From: Novipirellula artificiosorum
GTDB taxonomy: Bacteria > Planctomycetota > Planctomycetia > Pirellulales > Pirellulaceae
DNA: 64,000 bases
Assembly (NCBI RefSeq): GCF_007860135.1
Contig: NZ_SJPV01000008.1
Location: 1-64,000 of the forward strand
Direction of reading: 5' to 3'
Every line of letters starts with the position of its first letter. Within the stretch, counting starts at the first letter, position 1. Of the stretch, positions 42,613 through 52,105 are shown in pieces. The position numbers and the translations under genes were made by a program. Under the pieces are notes generated by a model that worked only from the letters and a program-made list of their open reading frames with translations, did not search any database and was not told where the DNA came from.

Positions 42613-44292
42613 ATGCACCAACCTCTCAACAAATACAGCAGCAAAATCACTCAGCCCAAAAGCCAGGGAGCGTCGCAGGCGATGTTGTACGCCACCGGCA
42701 TGACCCCCGAGGACATGGATAAGCCGCAGGTGGGTATTGCCAGCATGTGGTACGAAGGCAACAGCTGCAACATGCACCTGCTCGATTTGGCCGCAGAGGT
42801 CAAGAAAGGGGTCGAGGAAAAGGGGATGGTCGGGATGCGGTTCAACACGATCGGCGTCAGTGACGGGATCTCGATGGGAACCGACGGCATGAGCTATTCG
42901 CTTCAAAGCCGTGATCTGATTGCCGATTCGATCGAAACGATCATGGCGGCCCAGTGGTACGACGCACTGGTGGCTTTGCCAGGTTGCGACAAGAACATGC
43001 CAGGATGCTTGATGGCGATGGGGCGGCTGAACCGACCCTCGATCATGGTCTATGGCGGAACGATCAAACCAGGTCACTACAAAGACGAAAAACTAGATAT
43101 CGTCAGTGCATTTCAGTGCTACGGCCAATTCATTGCGGGACAGATCAGCGAAGAAGAACGCAAGGAAATCGTCCGTCACAGCTGCCCCGGAGCAGGTGCT
43201 TGTGGCGGCATGTATACCGCCAACACGATGGCCAGTGCGATCGAAGCACTTGGTATGTCGCTGCCTTACTCTGCCAGTATTCCGGCGGAAGACGTTTGGA
43301 AGATGGAAGAGTGCCATCAAACCGGTCCGGCAATCTTGAAACTGTTGGAACTCGATCTCAAGCCACGCGACATCATGACGCGCACCGCTTTCGAAAACGC
43401 CATGGTCACCGTCATGGCACTCGGCGGCAGCACCAACGCCGTCTTGCACCTGATTGCAATGGCTCGCGCCGTAGACGTCCCGATCACGATTGACGACTTT
43501 CAAAGCGTCAGCGATCGTATCCCGTTCCTGGCGGACCTGAAACCAAGCGGCAAGTTCGTGCAGGAAGATTTGCATTCGGTTGGGGGCACGCCCGCCGTGA
43601 TGAAGTATTTGCTCAGCGAAGGACTCCTCGACGGATCCTGCATGACAGTGACGGGGCAAACGTTAGCGGAAAACCTCGAACCGCTGCCGGGACTTAAGGA
43701 AGGCCAAACGGTCGTGCACACTGTTAGCGATCCGATCAAAAAGACGGGGCATATCCGGATCTTAAAAGGATCCTTGTCGCCCGAAGGTTCGGTGGCAAAA
43801 ATCACCGGGAAAGAAGGGCTGCAATTCTCGGGGCCGGCACGTGTGTTCGACAGCGAAGAGGACATGTTGCACGCTTTGGAAGAAAAGAAGATCCAAAAGG
43901 GGGATGTGGTCGTGATTCGTTACGAAGGGCCCAAAGGCGGCCCCGGCATGCCAGAGATGCTCACGCCGACCAGTGCGATCATGGGTGCTGGACTTGGCGG
44001 TGATGTCGCCCTGTTGACCGATGGCCGGTTCAGCGGTGGTAGCCATGGTTTTATCGTTGGACATATCACGCCCGAAGCACAAATTGGCGGGCCGATTGGA
44101 TTGGTCCAAGATGGCGATACGATCACGATCGATGCGGAAACCAATCGACTCGATGTGGACCTCAGTGACGTGGAACTCGAAAAACGACGGTCGTCTTGGA
44201 CCGCACCTGCACTGAAGGCCACTCGGGGAACGTTATACAAGTACATCAAAACCGTCAAAAGCGCAAGCGAAGGTTGCGTGACTGACGAGTGA
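42613..44292 (+). CDS. ilvD: Dihydroxy-acid dehydratase
   Basis: IlvD catalyses the third common step of branched-chain amino acid synthesis. The 559-residue protein binds a Fe-S cluster through Cys52, Cys125 (ALPGCDKNMPGC) and Cys197 (HSCPGAGACGGMYTANTM). Other landmarks are TDGRFSGGSHGFIVGHITPE and PEAQIGGPIGLVQDGD. Length and ends are normal. A bidirectional terminator follows. Confidence 0.97.
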   Translation: MHQPLNKYSSKITQPKSQGASQAMLYATGMTPEDMDKPQVGIASMWYEGNSCNMHLLDLAAEVKKGVEEKGMVGMRFNTIGVSDGISMGTDGMSYSLQSRDLIADSIETIMAAQWYDALVALPGCDKNMPGCLMAMGRLNRPSIMVYGGTIKPGHYKDEKLDIVSAFQCYGQFIAGQISEEERKEIVRHSCPGAGACGGMYTANTMASAIEALGMSLPYSASIPAEDVWKMEECHQTGPAILKLLELDLKPRDIMTRTAFENAMVTVMALGGSTNAVLHLIAMARAVDVPITIDDFQSVSDRIPFLADLKPSGKFVQEDLHSVGGTPAVMKYLLSEGLLDGSCMTVTGQTLAENLEPLPGLKEGQTVVHTVSDPIKKTGHIRILKGSLSPEGSVAKITGKEGLQFSGPARVFDSEEDMLHALEEKKIQKGDVVVIRYEGPKGGPGMPEMLTPTSAIMGAGLGGDVALLTDGRFSGGSHGFIVGHITPEAQIGGPIGLVQDGDTITIDAETNRLDVDLSDVELEKRRSSWTAPALKATRGTLYKYIKTVKSASEGCVTDE

Positions 44293-44327
44293 GCGATCTG
44301 CAAGACCGCTAACGTGTCGTGGGTCTC

Positions 44328-44369
44328 AAAAAAGCAGTGGCAGTTCGTGCGTGTCGACTCTGCTTTTTT
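44328..44369. terminator. Bidirectional intrinsic terminator
   Basis: AAAAAAGCAG (44328-44337) pairs perfectly with CTGCTTTTTT (44360-44369) around a 22-nt loop, with T/A runs on both sides. It lies between the convergent ilvD and SGNH-hydrolase genes and overlaps the stop codon of the latter. Confidence 0.8.
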
Positions 44370-45357
44370 ATCGATCGTGCCCTGTTAGGATTGGGTCGCC
44401 ATACATTTGCCGTAGCGCTTTGGCAACACGCTTGGCAATCCGTCTGCTTCCGCGTGGGTTGCTGTGAATGCCGTCGTCGCTGAGTTGCGAATTCGGCATC
44501 CACATCCCTGGCGGCGCGATCGGACTCATCACCACCACCTGCCGAAGCCAGGTGTCGGCTACCAATTCGACGTCATGCTCGTAAGCGATTTCTCGTTCTA
44601 GGCTGGCAAAGGGGTCGAGGATAAAACCGCGAGGAATCTCCATCAGAATGACCTCGGCATCATGGTTGTGACAGCTTTCGATCATCGCGACCAAGTTTGC
44701 TTTCGTGGTCGCCCGGCTGTGCCCTTTCAAAAAGTCGTGGCCACCGACTTCGATGACGACCACTTGCGGATCGTGTTCAAGGACGCGATCCATCTGCCCG
44801 AGTGCCTGTGAGGTGGCGATGCCCGAAAAGCCAAGGTTCACCACCGGAACGGACAGCATTTCTCCGAGTGGATCGGGGTAGCCATGATCCGGCAGCATGC
44901 CGTCCGTTAGGCTATCGCCGATGCACACGATCGGCCGCGATCGATCGAGTGATCGCACTCTTCCGCAATGGATCACTTGAATCCATTCCCCAAGCACCCA
45001 TCCCCAAGCACACCAAAGCACCAGTATCGAGATGATTGCATGCTTTCTTAAGACGGGCGGTTGATCTCGCGTCGTGAATCGCAATCCCGTTAGAAGCAAC
45101 AGAATGCATCCGAGCGTTAGGATTGCAGGTGTCCGCGGAACAAGTTTGACCACGAAGATCGCCAGGCAGGTCAACAGCGGAAGCCAGCCCGGACGATCTC
45201 GCATTGCCAGGATCGTGTACCAGCCAATCCAGAACGCGATCACCCAGGGCAAAACGCTTGGGAAAGCGAGCAACGAAAGCACGACGGTGACCGCGATCGC
45301 AAAAGTTCGAAAGAGGCCACGCAGCGAGGTTCGCGGTGCACGTTGTTCGGTCGTCAT
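44368..45357 (-). CDS. Membrane-anchored SGNH/GDSL hydrolase
   Basis: Chosen start ATG 45357 (MTTEQRAPRTSLRGLFR). The 329-residue product has about four N-terminal transmembrane helices (to residue 125) followed by an SGNH hydrolase domain: block I CIGDSLTDG (catalytic Ser), block II NLGFSGIATSQALGQ, block III VIEVGGHDFLKG and the C-terminal block V DGIHSNPRGSRRIA (catalytic Asp/His). Such esterases remove acyl groups from sugars or lipids, so this one could work outside the membrane. Confidence 0.88.
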   Translation of the reverse strand: MTTEQRAPRTSLRGLFRTFAIAVTVVLSLLAFPSVLPWVIAFWIGWYTILAMRDRPGWLPLLTCLAIFVVKLVPRTPAILTLGCILLLLTGLRFTTRDQPPVLRKHAIISILVLWCAWGWVLGEWIQVIHCGRVRSLDRSRPIVCIGDSLTDGMLPDHGYPDPLGEMLSVPVVNLGFSGIATSQALGQMDRVLEHDPQVVVIEVGGHDFLKGHSRATTKANLVAMIESCHNHDAEVILMEIPRGFILDPFASLEREIAYEHDVELVADTWLRQVVVMSPIAPPGMWMPNSQLSDDGIHSNPRGSRRIAKRVAKALRQMYGDPILTGHDR

Positions 45358-45436
45358 CCGATTGGTGCTTTCGGTAGATAGGGTGTTCCGACTAGAATAA
45401 GGACCCGCCTTTCCAACTCCAACCGATGTGGTTCCG

Positions 45437-46987
45437 ATGAAAACGCCTCTCGCCCTAATCATTCTACTTGCTTTGATTCTGCAGGACTCGTTATCGATGG
45501 CGGCCGAGCAGCCCAATATTGTGGTTTTTTTGGTCGACGACATGGGGATGATGGACACGTCGCTTCCCTTCCTGACGGACGCAGAGGGTCAACCTCAACG
45601 TTATCCGCTCAATGACTACTACCGCACGCCTAACATGGAACGCTTGGCGCGGGGTGGAATTCGCTTCAATCAGTTTTACGCGATGAGTGTCTGCTCACCG
45701 ACGCGTGTGTCCATCATGACGGGACAAAACGCAGCGAGACATCGAGTGACGAACTGGATCAATCCGTTGCAGGACAATGCGGGAAAGAATGGTGCTCCGG
45801 ACTGGAACTGGGCAGGGCTGAAGAAAGGCGATGTGACGCTGCCGGGCATTTTGAGTCGTGGTGGCTACCGCACGATTCATGTCGGCAAAGCGCACTTTGG
45901 ACCGGAACAACATGAAGGAGCCGAACCCCTTAATCTGGGATTCGATGTCAATGTTGCCGGCGCCGCTTTCGGGGCTCCCGGAAGCTACTATGGCGAGAAG
46001 GGTTACGGGCATGGCACAAAACGTGCGCATCACGCGGTGCCTCATTTGGACAAGTACCATGGCACGGACACGTTCTTGACCGAAGCGTTGACCCTCGAAG
46101 CAAAGCAACAGGTTGCGAAAGTCGTCGAGACCGGCCAACCGTTCTATTTGTACTTCTCCCACTATGCAGTTCACGCGCCTTTTGAATCGGATCCTCGGTT
46201 TGCCGATCACTACAAGGATTCGGGGAAGCCCGCTAACGCTCAAGCCTTTGCAACGCTCATCGAAGGCATGGACAAATCGCTCGGCGATATGCTTGACCAG
46301 TTCGACGAACTCGGGATCGCCGAAAACACGCTGGTTTTCTTTCTCGGTGATAACGGTTCCGATGCACCGCTCGGTCATCAGCACGCTGTCGCATGTGCGG
46401 AGCCGCTGCGAGGTAAAAAGGGAGCTCACTACGAAGGCGGGATGCGAGTTCCGCTGATCGCGGCTTGGGCCAAGCCGAATCCCGAGAACGGATGGCAAAA
46501 CCGATTGCCCATCCCTGAAAACACGATTCAACCGCAAGTCGCATCCGTCGTCGATCTGATGCCCACGATCTTGGATGTCGCTGATCTCGACGCTCCCTCG
46601 GGCCACACGCTCGATGGCCATTCCTTGCAGACGCTGTTGTTGGGGCAACCCGACGAACAGCGCCAGGAACAGTTCCTCATGCATTACCCACACGGTCCTC
46701 ATCGCAGTAACTATTTTACGACATGGCGCGATGGTGATTGGAAGGTGATTTACCATGCGTTGCCAGAAGACTCGACGACGACGGACGATCTGCGATCAAG
46801 TGGGATTCACTATGAACTGTTCAACCTCCGGGATGACCCGTTCGAGTCAACGAATCTCGCGGAATCAAAACCGCAAGAGCTGGAGCGGATGATGAAAGGA
46901 TTGATCGGTGCACTGAAAGATCATCACGCGGTCTATCCCGTCGATGATCAAGGAACGGAATTGCGGCCCCAACTGCCCCACCACTAA
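45437..46987 (+). CDS. Exported sulfatase
   Basis: The 516-residue protein from ATG 45437 has a signal peptide (MKTPLALIILLALILQDSLS) and the sulfatase signature Cys86-Ser-Pro-Thr-Arg in MSVCSPTRVSIMTGQNAAR. That Cys would be converted to formylglycine. Metal-site pieces include NIVVFLVDDMGMMD and FFLGDNGSDAPLG. The VGKAHFGPEQ and DLMPTILDVADLD segments fit arylsulfatase A-like enzymes that desulfate algal polysaccharides. Confidence 0.94.
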   Translation: MKTPLALIILLALILQDSLSMAAEQPNIVVFLVDDMGMMDTSLPFLTDAEGQPQRYPLNDYYRTPNMERLARGGIRFNQFYAMSVCSPTRVSIMTGQNAARHRVTNWINPLQDNAGKNGAPDWNWAGLKKGDVTLPGILSRGGYRTIHVGKAHFGPEQHEGAEPLNLGFDVNVAGAAFGAPGSYYGEKGYGHGTKRAHHAVPHLDKYHGTDTFLTEALTLEAKQQVAKVVETGQPFYLYFSHYAVHAPFESDPRFADHYKDSGKPANAQAFATLIEGMDKSLGDMLDQFDELGIAENTLVFFLGDNGSDAPLGHQHAVACAEPLRGKKGAHYEGGMRVPLIAAWAKPNPENGWQNRLPIPENTIQPQVASVVDLMPTILDVADLDAPSGHTLDGHSLQTLLLGQPDEQRQEQFLMHYPHGPHRSNYFTTWRDGDWKVIYHALPEDSTTTDDLRSSGIHYELFNLRDDPFESTNLAESKPQELERMMKGLIGALKDHHAVYPVDDQGTELRPQLPHH

Positions 46988-47039
46988 CCCTCTCGCTCGC
47001 TGCGCTTGACCTCTCCCAGAGGGAGAAGAAAATCACCCC

Positions 47040-47145
47040 TCCCGCGCGGGAGGGGTCGAGCGCAGCGAGGGGGAAGGCCCCGAACGCGCGGCCAACTTTT
47101 CGGATAGGTTCTTATTGTTCAAGTACTTAAAAACTACACGACCTC
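47040..47145 (+). repeat. Element A right-end fragment and related GC-rich block
   Basis: CCCGCGCGGGAGGGGTCGAG (47041-47060) recalls the interior of element A, and 47111-47145 (CTTATTGTTCAAG to ACGACCTC) matches its right end with substitutions. The copy is divergent and incomplete, between the two sulfatase genes. Confidence 0.55.
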
Positions 47146-47173
47146 TAAAGAGTAAAGGCACACAGGCTTTCAC

Positions 47174-48673
47174 ATGTTTCGAACGATAATTGACGCGAGA
47201 GCTGACCGAGTGGCGACCTTTCGCTTGTTGTCCGTCGCGGTGGCTGCCGTGCTGATCGGCACAGGGCCGGGCCTTGCCAAGTCCGACGATCGCCCGAATG
47301 ACGATCGCCCTAACATCGTCTTGATTCTTGTTGATGATATGGGCTATGGCGATCCCGGTTGTTTCAACCCCGAATCAAAAATTCCCACACCGAACATCGA
47401 TTCTTTAGCCACTTCGGGGATGCGTTTCACGGACGCGCATGCTCCCGGGCCGCTTTGCCATATGTCGCGTTACGGATTGATGACTGGCATGTACCCGTTC
47501 CGTATCAACGTGAACCGCTGGCCAACGCAACCGCTGATTGAACCGGGGCAAATGACGGTTGCATCCCTGCTTGATTCGCAGGGTTATGAAACCGCGATGG
47601 TTGGGAAATGGCATGTGGGTTTCAAGGAAAACGGCTACGACCATCCGTTGCCGGGTGGCCCCGTCGATGTCGGTTTCGACTCGTTCTTTGGTATTCGCGC
47701 ATCGACCGATATTCCTCCTTATTTCTATATTCGAGACAACCATGCGGTGGCGCCGCCGAGTGAGACGATTGCTGCAAACCGTAGCCCCGGTTGGTCGCCG
47801 ATCCAGGGAGCGTTTTGGCGAGAAGGTGGCATCGCTCCTGGTTTGGAATTGGAAGATGTCTTGCCGCGTTTTACCGAAGAAGCGATCACGGTTATCGACA
47901 AACACCGTCAATCGCAGATCGGTCCAAACGCAGATCCTCTGATGCTTTATCTCGCTTTTCCAGCACCTCATACGCCCTGGTTGCCGTCGCCAGCGTTTCA
48001 GAACAAGAGTGGCGCAGGCATGTATGGCGATTTTCTTGTCATGGTCGATGCGATGATCGGGCGCGTGTTGGATAAGCTTGAGGAAGCCGGGATGAGTGAC
48101 AACACGATGGTGATCTTTACCAGCGACAACGGCCCGGTGTGGTACGACGAAGATGTCAAGCGGCTTGGGCATGACAGCAGCGGTGGGTTGCGCGGCATGA
48201 AAGCGGATGCATGGGAATGTGGCCATCGAATGCCGATGATCGTTCGCTGGCCCGGCAAGGTGAAGCCAGGTAGCGTGTCGAATCAACTTGTTAGCTTCGT
48301 TGATTTTCTTGCGACGTTTGCCGACGTGACGGGGCAACAGCTTGAGGAAGGTGACGGTCCCGACAGCATGAGCTTCTTGCCGGCGCTATTGGGGAAGGCT
48401 TCGGTCGAGACGAAGATGCGTGACACCTTGGTGTTAAAGAGCGGCAGTGGTTTGATGATGGTTCGACAAGGCGACTGGAAGTTGATCGATGGACTCGGCT
48501 CGGGAGGATTTTCGAAACCGAGCAAGGTGAAGGCAGGCGAGGGTGATCCCACTGGCCAGCTGTACGATCTAAAGAACGATCTTGGCGAAACCACCAATTT
48601 GTTCCGCGATAAGCCAGAAGTGATTGATCGGCTCAAGCGAGAACTGGATCGCGTGGTGTCGTCGCATCCTTGA
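47174..48673 (+). CDS. Exported sulfatase with atypical active-site motif
   Basis: The 499-residue protein has a signal peptide (FRLLSVAVAAVLIGTGPGLA) and sulfatase landmarks: VLILVDDMGYGDPGCFNP, TGMYPFRINVNRWPTQ, AMVGKWHVGFKENGYDHPLP and IFTSDNGPVWYDED. At the position of the formylglycine motif it reads Cys95-His-Met-Ser-Arg99 (APGPLCHMSRYGLMTG), so the usual Pro/Ala at the third position is Met. Either it is a substrate for an unusual maturation route, or activity is reduced. A DDRPN stretch is tandemly repeated near residues 38-47. It follows the other sulfatase on the same strand. Confidence 0.9.
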   Translation: MFRTIIDARADRVATFRLLSVAVAAVLIGTGPGLAKSDDRPNDDRPNIVLILVDDMGYGDPGCFNPESKIPTPNIDSLATSGMRFTDAHAPGPLCHMSRYGLMTGMYPFRINVNRWPTQPLIEPGQMTVASLLDSQGYETAMVGKWHVGFKENGYDHPLPGGPVDVGFDSFFGIRASTDIPPYFYIRDNHAVAPPSETIAANRSPGWSPIQGAFWREGGIAPGLELEDVLPRFTEEAITVIDKHRQSQIGPNADPLMLYLAFPAPHTPWLPSPAFQNKSGAGMYGDFLVMVDAMIGRVLDKLEEAGMSDNTMVIFTSDNGPVWYDEDVKRLGHDSSGGLRGMKADAWECGHRMPMIVRWPGKVKPGSVSNQLVSFVDFLATFADVTGQQLEEGDGPDSMSFLPALLGKASVETKMRDTLVLKSGSGLMMVRQGDWKLIDGLGSGGFSKPSKVKAGEGDPTGQLYDLKNDLGETTNLFRDKPEVIDRLKRELDRVVSSHP

Positions 48674-48899
48674 CTTGCCGAAATGTCGTGAATGCATGGA
48701 TGTTCCCTTTTCGAGGGGGACAACCACGATGAAAAAAATTTTAGCCCCAGTTGGAAAATGCAATCCAGTCATCGCCCCCGAAGGAGACTGCTGAAGTCGT
48801 AGCAACGGAGAAGACTTTCCCCTCCCATGCGGTTTGATTTCACATCGCCGCGTCGATGCGAAGTAGAGTCCATTACCGCGAAGCGGTTAGATTCCAGAG

Positions 48900-48931
48900 C
48901 CCAGGGTCGACGCGCAGCGGCGCACCCTGGG
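48900..48931. repeat. Inverted repeat CCCAGGGT/ACCCTGGG
   Basis: CCCAGGGT (48900-48907) and ACCCTGGG (48924-48931) form a hairpin with a 16-nt GC-rich loop. A related CCCAGGG...CCCAGGGC block lies at about 49066-49109. The surrounding 48674-49204 holds no gene. Confidence 0.5.
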
Positions 48932-48967
48932 GCCACGGTGTCGAAAGTCGTTTATTACGCCGCAGGC

Positions 48968-49031
48968 GTTGTACAATGAGGCCAGCGCCGAGGGGTGTCA
49001 TGTTGGGGCTCGATGCCGTTCATTGTACAAC
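48968..49031. repeat. Inverted repeat GTTGTACAATG/CATTGTACAAC
   Basis: An 11-bp perfect inverted repeat (48968-48978 and 49021-49031) with a 42-nt loop. The TTGTACAA cores are themselves palindromic. This may be the ends of another short element. Confidence 0.5.
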
Positions 49032-49212
49032 CTCTTCGATGCATGCCGCCTGACGCGGTCGGTGACCCAGGGTGCGCTCAGCGGCTTCGCCGCTGGCGCG
49101 GCCCAGGGCTTTGGAATACAACGCCGCTGGCGTAAAGGCACTCCTTAGAGTCAACGCCTACCGCGTCTTCTGCCGGGAATCGCAGCCGATTTCAGCGGGA
49201 GCTTGTTCTTTT

Positions 49213-49508
49213 GGCTCATCCGACGGAAGCGCGCGGACCCCAGACTCGAGGTTTTTTGGAGGTATGGCTCCGGTGTCCAATGATCTCTTAGAAAAGAGTC
49301 CCCGACGGACGGTCGTCCGCCGGGAACCGGTAGCACCCTTGGCGCACCGTCGACCGGGATATCCCTTGTCAAGTTGCACCTCTGCAGAGCTCGACTCCGT
49401 TTCTCCCGGCAACTGCACATAACAAGTAAAAATAGCTCCTGCCAGCAATGATTGGACACCGGAGAGATGCCTCGAAAACCTCCTGCGCACGCTTCCGCCG
49501 GATGCGCC
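49213..49508. mobile_element. Element B, copy 2, with 8-bp target duplication
   Basis: The 296-bp copy is nearly identical to 24440-24736 and has the same imperfect inverted-repeat arms (GGCTCATCCGACGGAAGCG and the complement of GCTTCCGCCGGATGCGCC). It is flanked by a perfect direct repeat GTTCTTTT at 49205-49212 and 49509-49516, which shows that it inserted as a discrete mobile unit. It interrupts a minus-strand gene and gives it a new C-terminus. Confidence 0.82.
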
Positions 49509-50196
49509 GTTCTTTTCTTCTCGCCCAAAACAATGCGCTCAAATCCAAACTCAGCCACAACAAAGTGACGAGATAAGGGACGGTTTGCCAATGGCGAGAT
49601 CCTATAAGTTCTGGTTGTGGCCTTATCTTAAGTGACCTGAATGTGGAGCGAATCTGATCGACTTGTGTTTGGCTCAAAGGTTGAATCACCGTTTGATACT
49701 GATGGCCATCATTGAAGCGAACGGTGGTTTTCGATGGGATCCAACGGTCAAAGAAGCGTTCGAACTCGACCTCCGTTGTTTGGATTCGTACGTTGGAATC
49801 CATCCTCATGGACCGTATTTGCCAATCGACGGTCGAGTCGACCGTAATCTCAAGATGTTCGACGGGGATGCTCTCGTCGCCACTGGATCGCTGTAGAACC
49901 TCCGTGTCTTGATTCAGATCGTACACAATCAACCATTGGCCTTCCGAAGATTCAATGGGTCCTACCTTGTGGACCAGAGCTTGGCGTTTCAGCTCTCCTT
50001 TGATTGGCAAAATGTTGCTCAGTGTTGGCCTTTCCAAGTATTGGTGCGCAAGAGGGGCGATTGTTTGCTTGCGCGATCCGGAGTGTTTCAAGTTGTTGAT
50101 TGTTGATCCGTCAAACCGTTTGCTGATGACGCTATTGTCATGAACGATCTCGATGGAAGGACGTTGAGGATCTTCAATGCGAATCCATGACTCCCG
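49369..50196 (-). pseudogene. Decayed membrane protein gene, tail replaced by element B
   Basis: The minus-strand frame is open from 50196 (no proper start; a TTG at 50091 is the first usable codon) to 49369. The sequence includes SIEIVHDNSVISKRFDGSTI, a beta-rich stretch and one hydrophobic segment (LVTLLWLSLDLSALFWA). From about 49508 the reading frame enters element B, so the last ~45 residues (AQEVFEASLRCPIIAGRSYF and on) are donated by the mobile element. The 5' end breaks at the junction with the RND fragment. Family not recognised. Confidence 0.6.
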
Positions 50197-51040
50197 TCAT
50201 CCTGCAACGGCGGTTGAGATACTACGAGTCGCATGGTGGCCGTGCACGCTCTCTGCATTAACGACCGCGATTGGGCTCATTGCGTTGTTATCAAGCAGTA
50301 CAGCGCCTGTTCGGCAGTTTGGAATCTATTCTGCGATAGGCGTTCTCTTCGGCACCGGCCTGATCCTTCTCACCTTGCCTGGATTCCTGGAGCGATGTCC
50401 ATTCGTCTTCCCTCGGTTGTCGCAAAATACATCTCCTGGTGAGTGTTTCGATCGCGATCGCCGCATCGAAAAGCTGGTTGATTGCTTGAAACGCTGGCGG
50501 TGGGCTGTGTTCACCGTGTTTGCCGGGATCATGAGCTTCAGCCTGCTTGGATTGCCCAGACTCGATACCAGTCTAAATATCGGAAGTACGTTTTCACCGC
50601 AGACAAAGATCTTTCAAGATACGCAATGGATTGAATCGAATGTTCGCTCTCTCTCTCAAATTGAAGTGTCCATTCAGTTTCGGCAAGAGTGTGAATTGAC
50701 GTCGAGTCAACGGCTGTTGGTACTCGCAAAATGCCAGTCTGCGTTGCAGGAGATCGCGGAGGTTTCCCGTGTCTTTTCCCCTTCCGATTTTGTCCCAAGC
50801 GAGCCTTCTGGCCGATCCGTTGGGGCAACCATTCGTCGGTCACTTTACCGCAACAAGCTTGCACAGATGCGCCGCGACTTTGTTGAAATGAACTATTTGT
50901 CTCAGCAGGGCGGAAGTGAGTGGTGGAGGATCAGTGTGATGGTACCCTCCCTCCCTCGCTCAAACAGATTATTCGACGTTGCTTGAGAAGGTGACGGATC
51001 GTTTGCAGGTTGTGCTTCACCCAGCCTGTACCGAGTACCG
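50177..51040 (+). pseudogene. RND/MMPL-type permease fragment with frameshift
   Basis: The frame contains transmembrane and domain pieces of RND permeases: AVEILRVAWWPCTLSALTTA, PVRQFGIYSAIGVLFGTGLI, then WAVFTVFAGIMSFSLLGLPR and DTSLNIGSTFSPQTKIF. The N-terminal half is missing. At 50946-50957 the sequence has CTCC three times in tandem where reading requires it twice; removing 4 bases joins VPSL to AQTDYSTLLEKVTDRL in the next frame. Hence a 4-bp tandem duplication broke the gene. It ends by fusing to an oxidase fragment near 51040. Confidence 0.75.
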
Positions 51041-52046
51041 ACTCGATCTGAATCGTCCGTTGGCGACAGCAATCCGGCTGTATTGTAGGAACGCGACTCG
51101 TCAGGTCTGCAAAGATCTAGGCGTTTGTTATCGAGATTTTCAATGGCGGCGATTCAAGAAGGAATGCCAATTAAGTTTGGGGAGATATTTAAGATTCCGT
51201 GGTTTCTGTGATGACACCTGCGCGATTGTAACTGGAATGGCGATGTCGATTTGGACGGTGGACTCCGAAAGTGTCTTGCAGTTTCCTGCGAGTTTTGTTT
51301 TCTCGACTCTCAAAGACGTTGGCGTTTGGCGACTTTTTCGAGGAGGACGATGGCGTCAGGTTTCCGGCGGAGCGCAGCGATACATAGAGGCATTGGCGGA
51401 GCCGATGCGAGAGTGCATTTCACTCGGTACCCGCGTAGAACGCGTCCGGCGCGAGAGCGACCACGTTGTCGTTGTCACCAACCACCCTCCGACGAACGAA
51501 CCCTGCGAGCAACGTTTTGATGAAGTCATCTTTGCGATCAATGCCGATACTGCACTGACGTTGATCGATAATCCATCCTCGGACGAACGGCAAACATTGT
51601 CGGCGTTCGGATCAACAAAGCATTCGACCGGAATTACTCATGATGAAAGGGTGGTCGCAGGCTACCGAAACGGATCGGAACCCGCATTCATGCACGTCGA
51701 TGTCCATCGTCCCTCGGGCAAGGGTAACGCCCAGACGGAATTGAAGGCCGGGTTTTTTGATTTGCGTCGTCTATTTCGACTCCAGTTGAAGGATCCACTT
51801 TTCTTGTGGTACATCTTGACCGACCAGCCGTGTCCCAAAAATTTCTTTGCAACGTTCGACTACGCCACACCAGTATTCTCAGCGACGGCTTTTGAGGCTC
51901 AGCAGAAGCATCCGAGAATCAGTGGAGTAAATCGACTGCATTTTTGTGGTGCGGGTTGGGAAAACGGACTCCATGAAGGCGGTGTTGTCAGTGCGTTGAA
52001 GGTTGCAAAGCACTTCGGCAAGTCACTCGACGAAGTGACCAAGTGA
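51040..52046 (+). pseudogene. FAD-dependent amine-oxidase-like fragment (COG2907 type)
   Basis: The second half of the frame 50979-52046 matches COG2907-type flavoproteins, which often sit beside cyclopropane-fatty-acid synthase genes. Pieces are LGRYLRFRGF, MAMSIWTVDSESVLQFPASF, WRQVSGGAQRYIEALAEPMR, FDEVIFAINADTALTLI and the C-terminal FAD-binding LHFCGAGWENGLHEGGVVSA. The N-terminal Rossmann domain that binds FAD is missing, so it is a remnant fused to the RND fragment. Neither DUF1365 nor cfa is near. Confidence 0.65.
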
Positions 52047-52105
52047 GCCATCGATCGGTTCGCGGAGGGCCCAGCCGGGCTTCTGAAGGAACCGGTACAG
52101 CCGAG

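Noticed and set aside
45695..46756. Long minus-strand open frame (353 codons) inside the sulfatase gene
   Set aside because: Antisense shadow of a clear sulfatase; composition is His/Arg/Cys-rich without any family motif.
47405..48337. 310-codon minus-strand frame inside the second sulfatase
   Set aside because: Antisense to the sulfatase, and full of His/Arg/Cys with no motif.
50979..52046. A single 355-residue fused protein
   Set aside because: The first ~20 residues belong to the RND permease and the rest to a truncated flavoprotein lacking its FAD-binding start, so it is treated as two pseudogene fragments.
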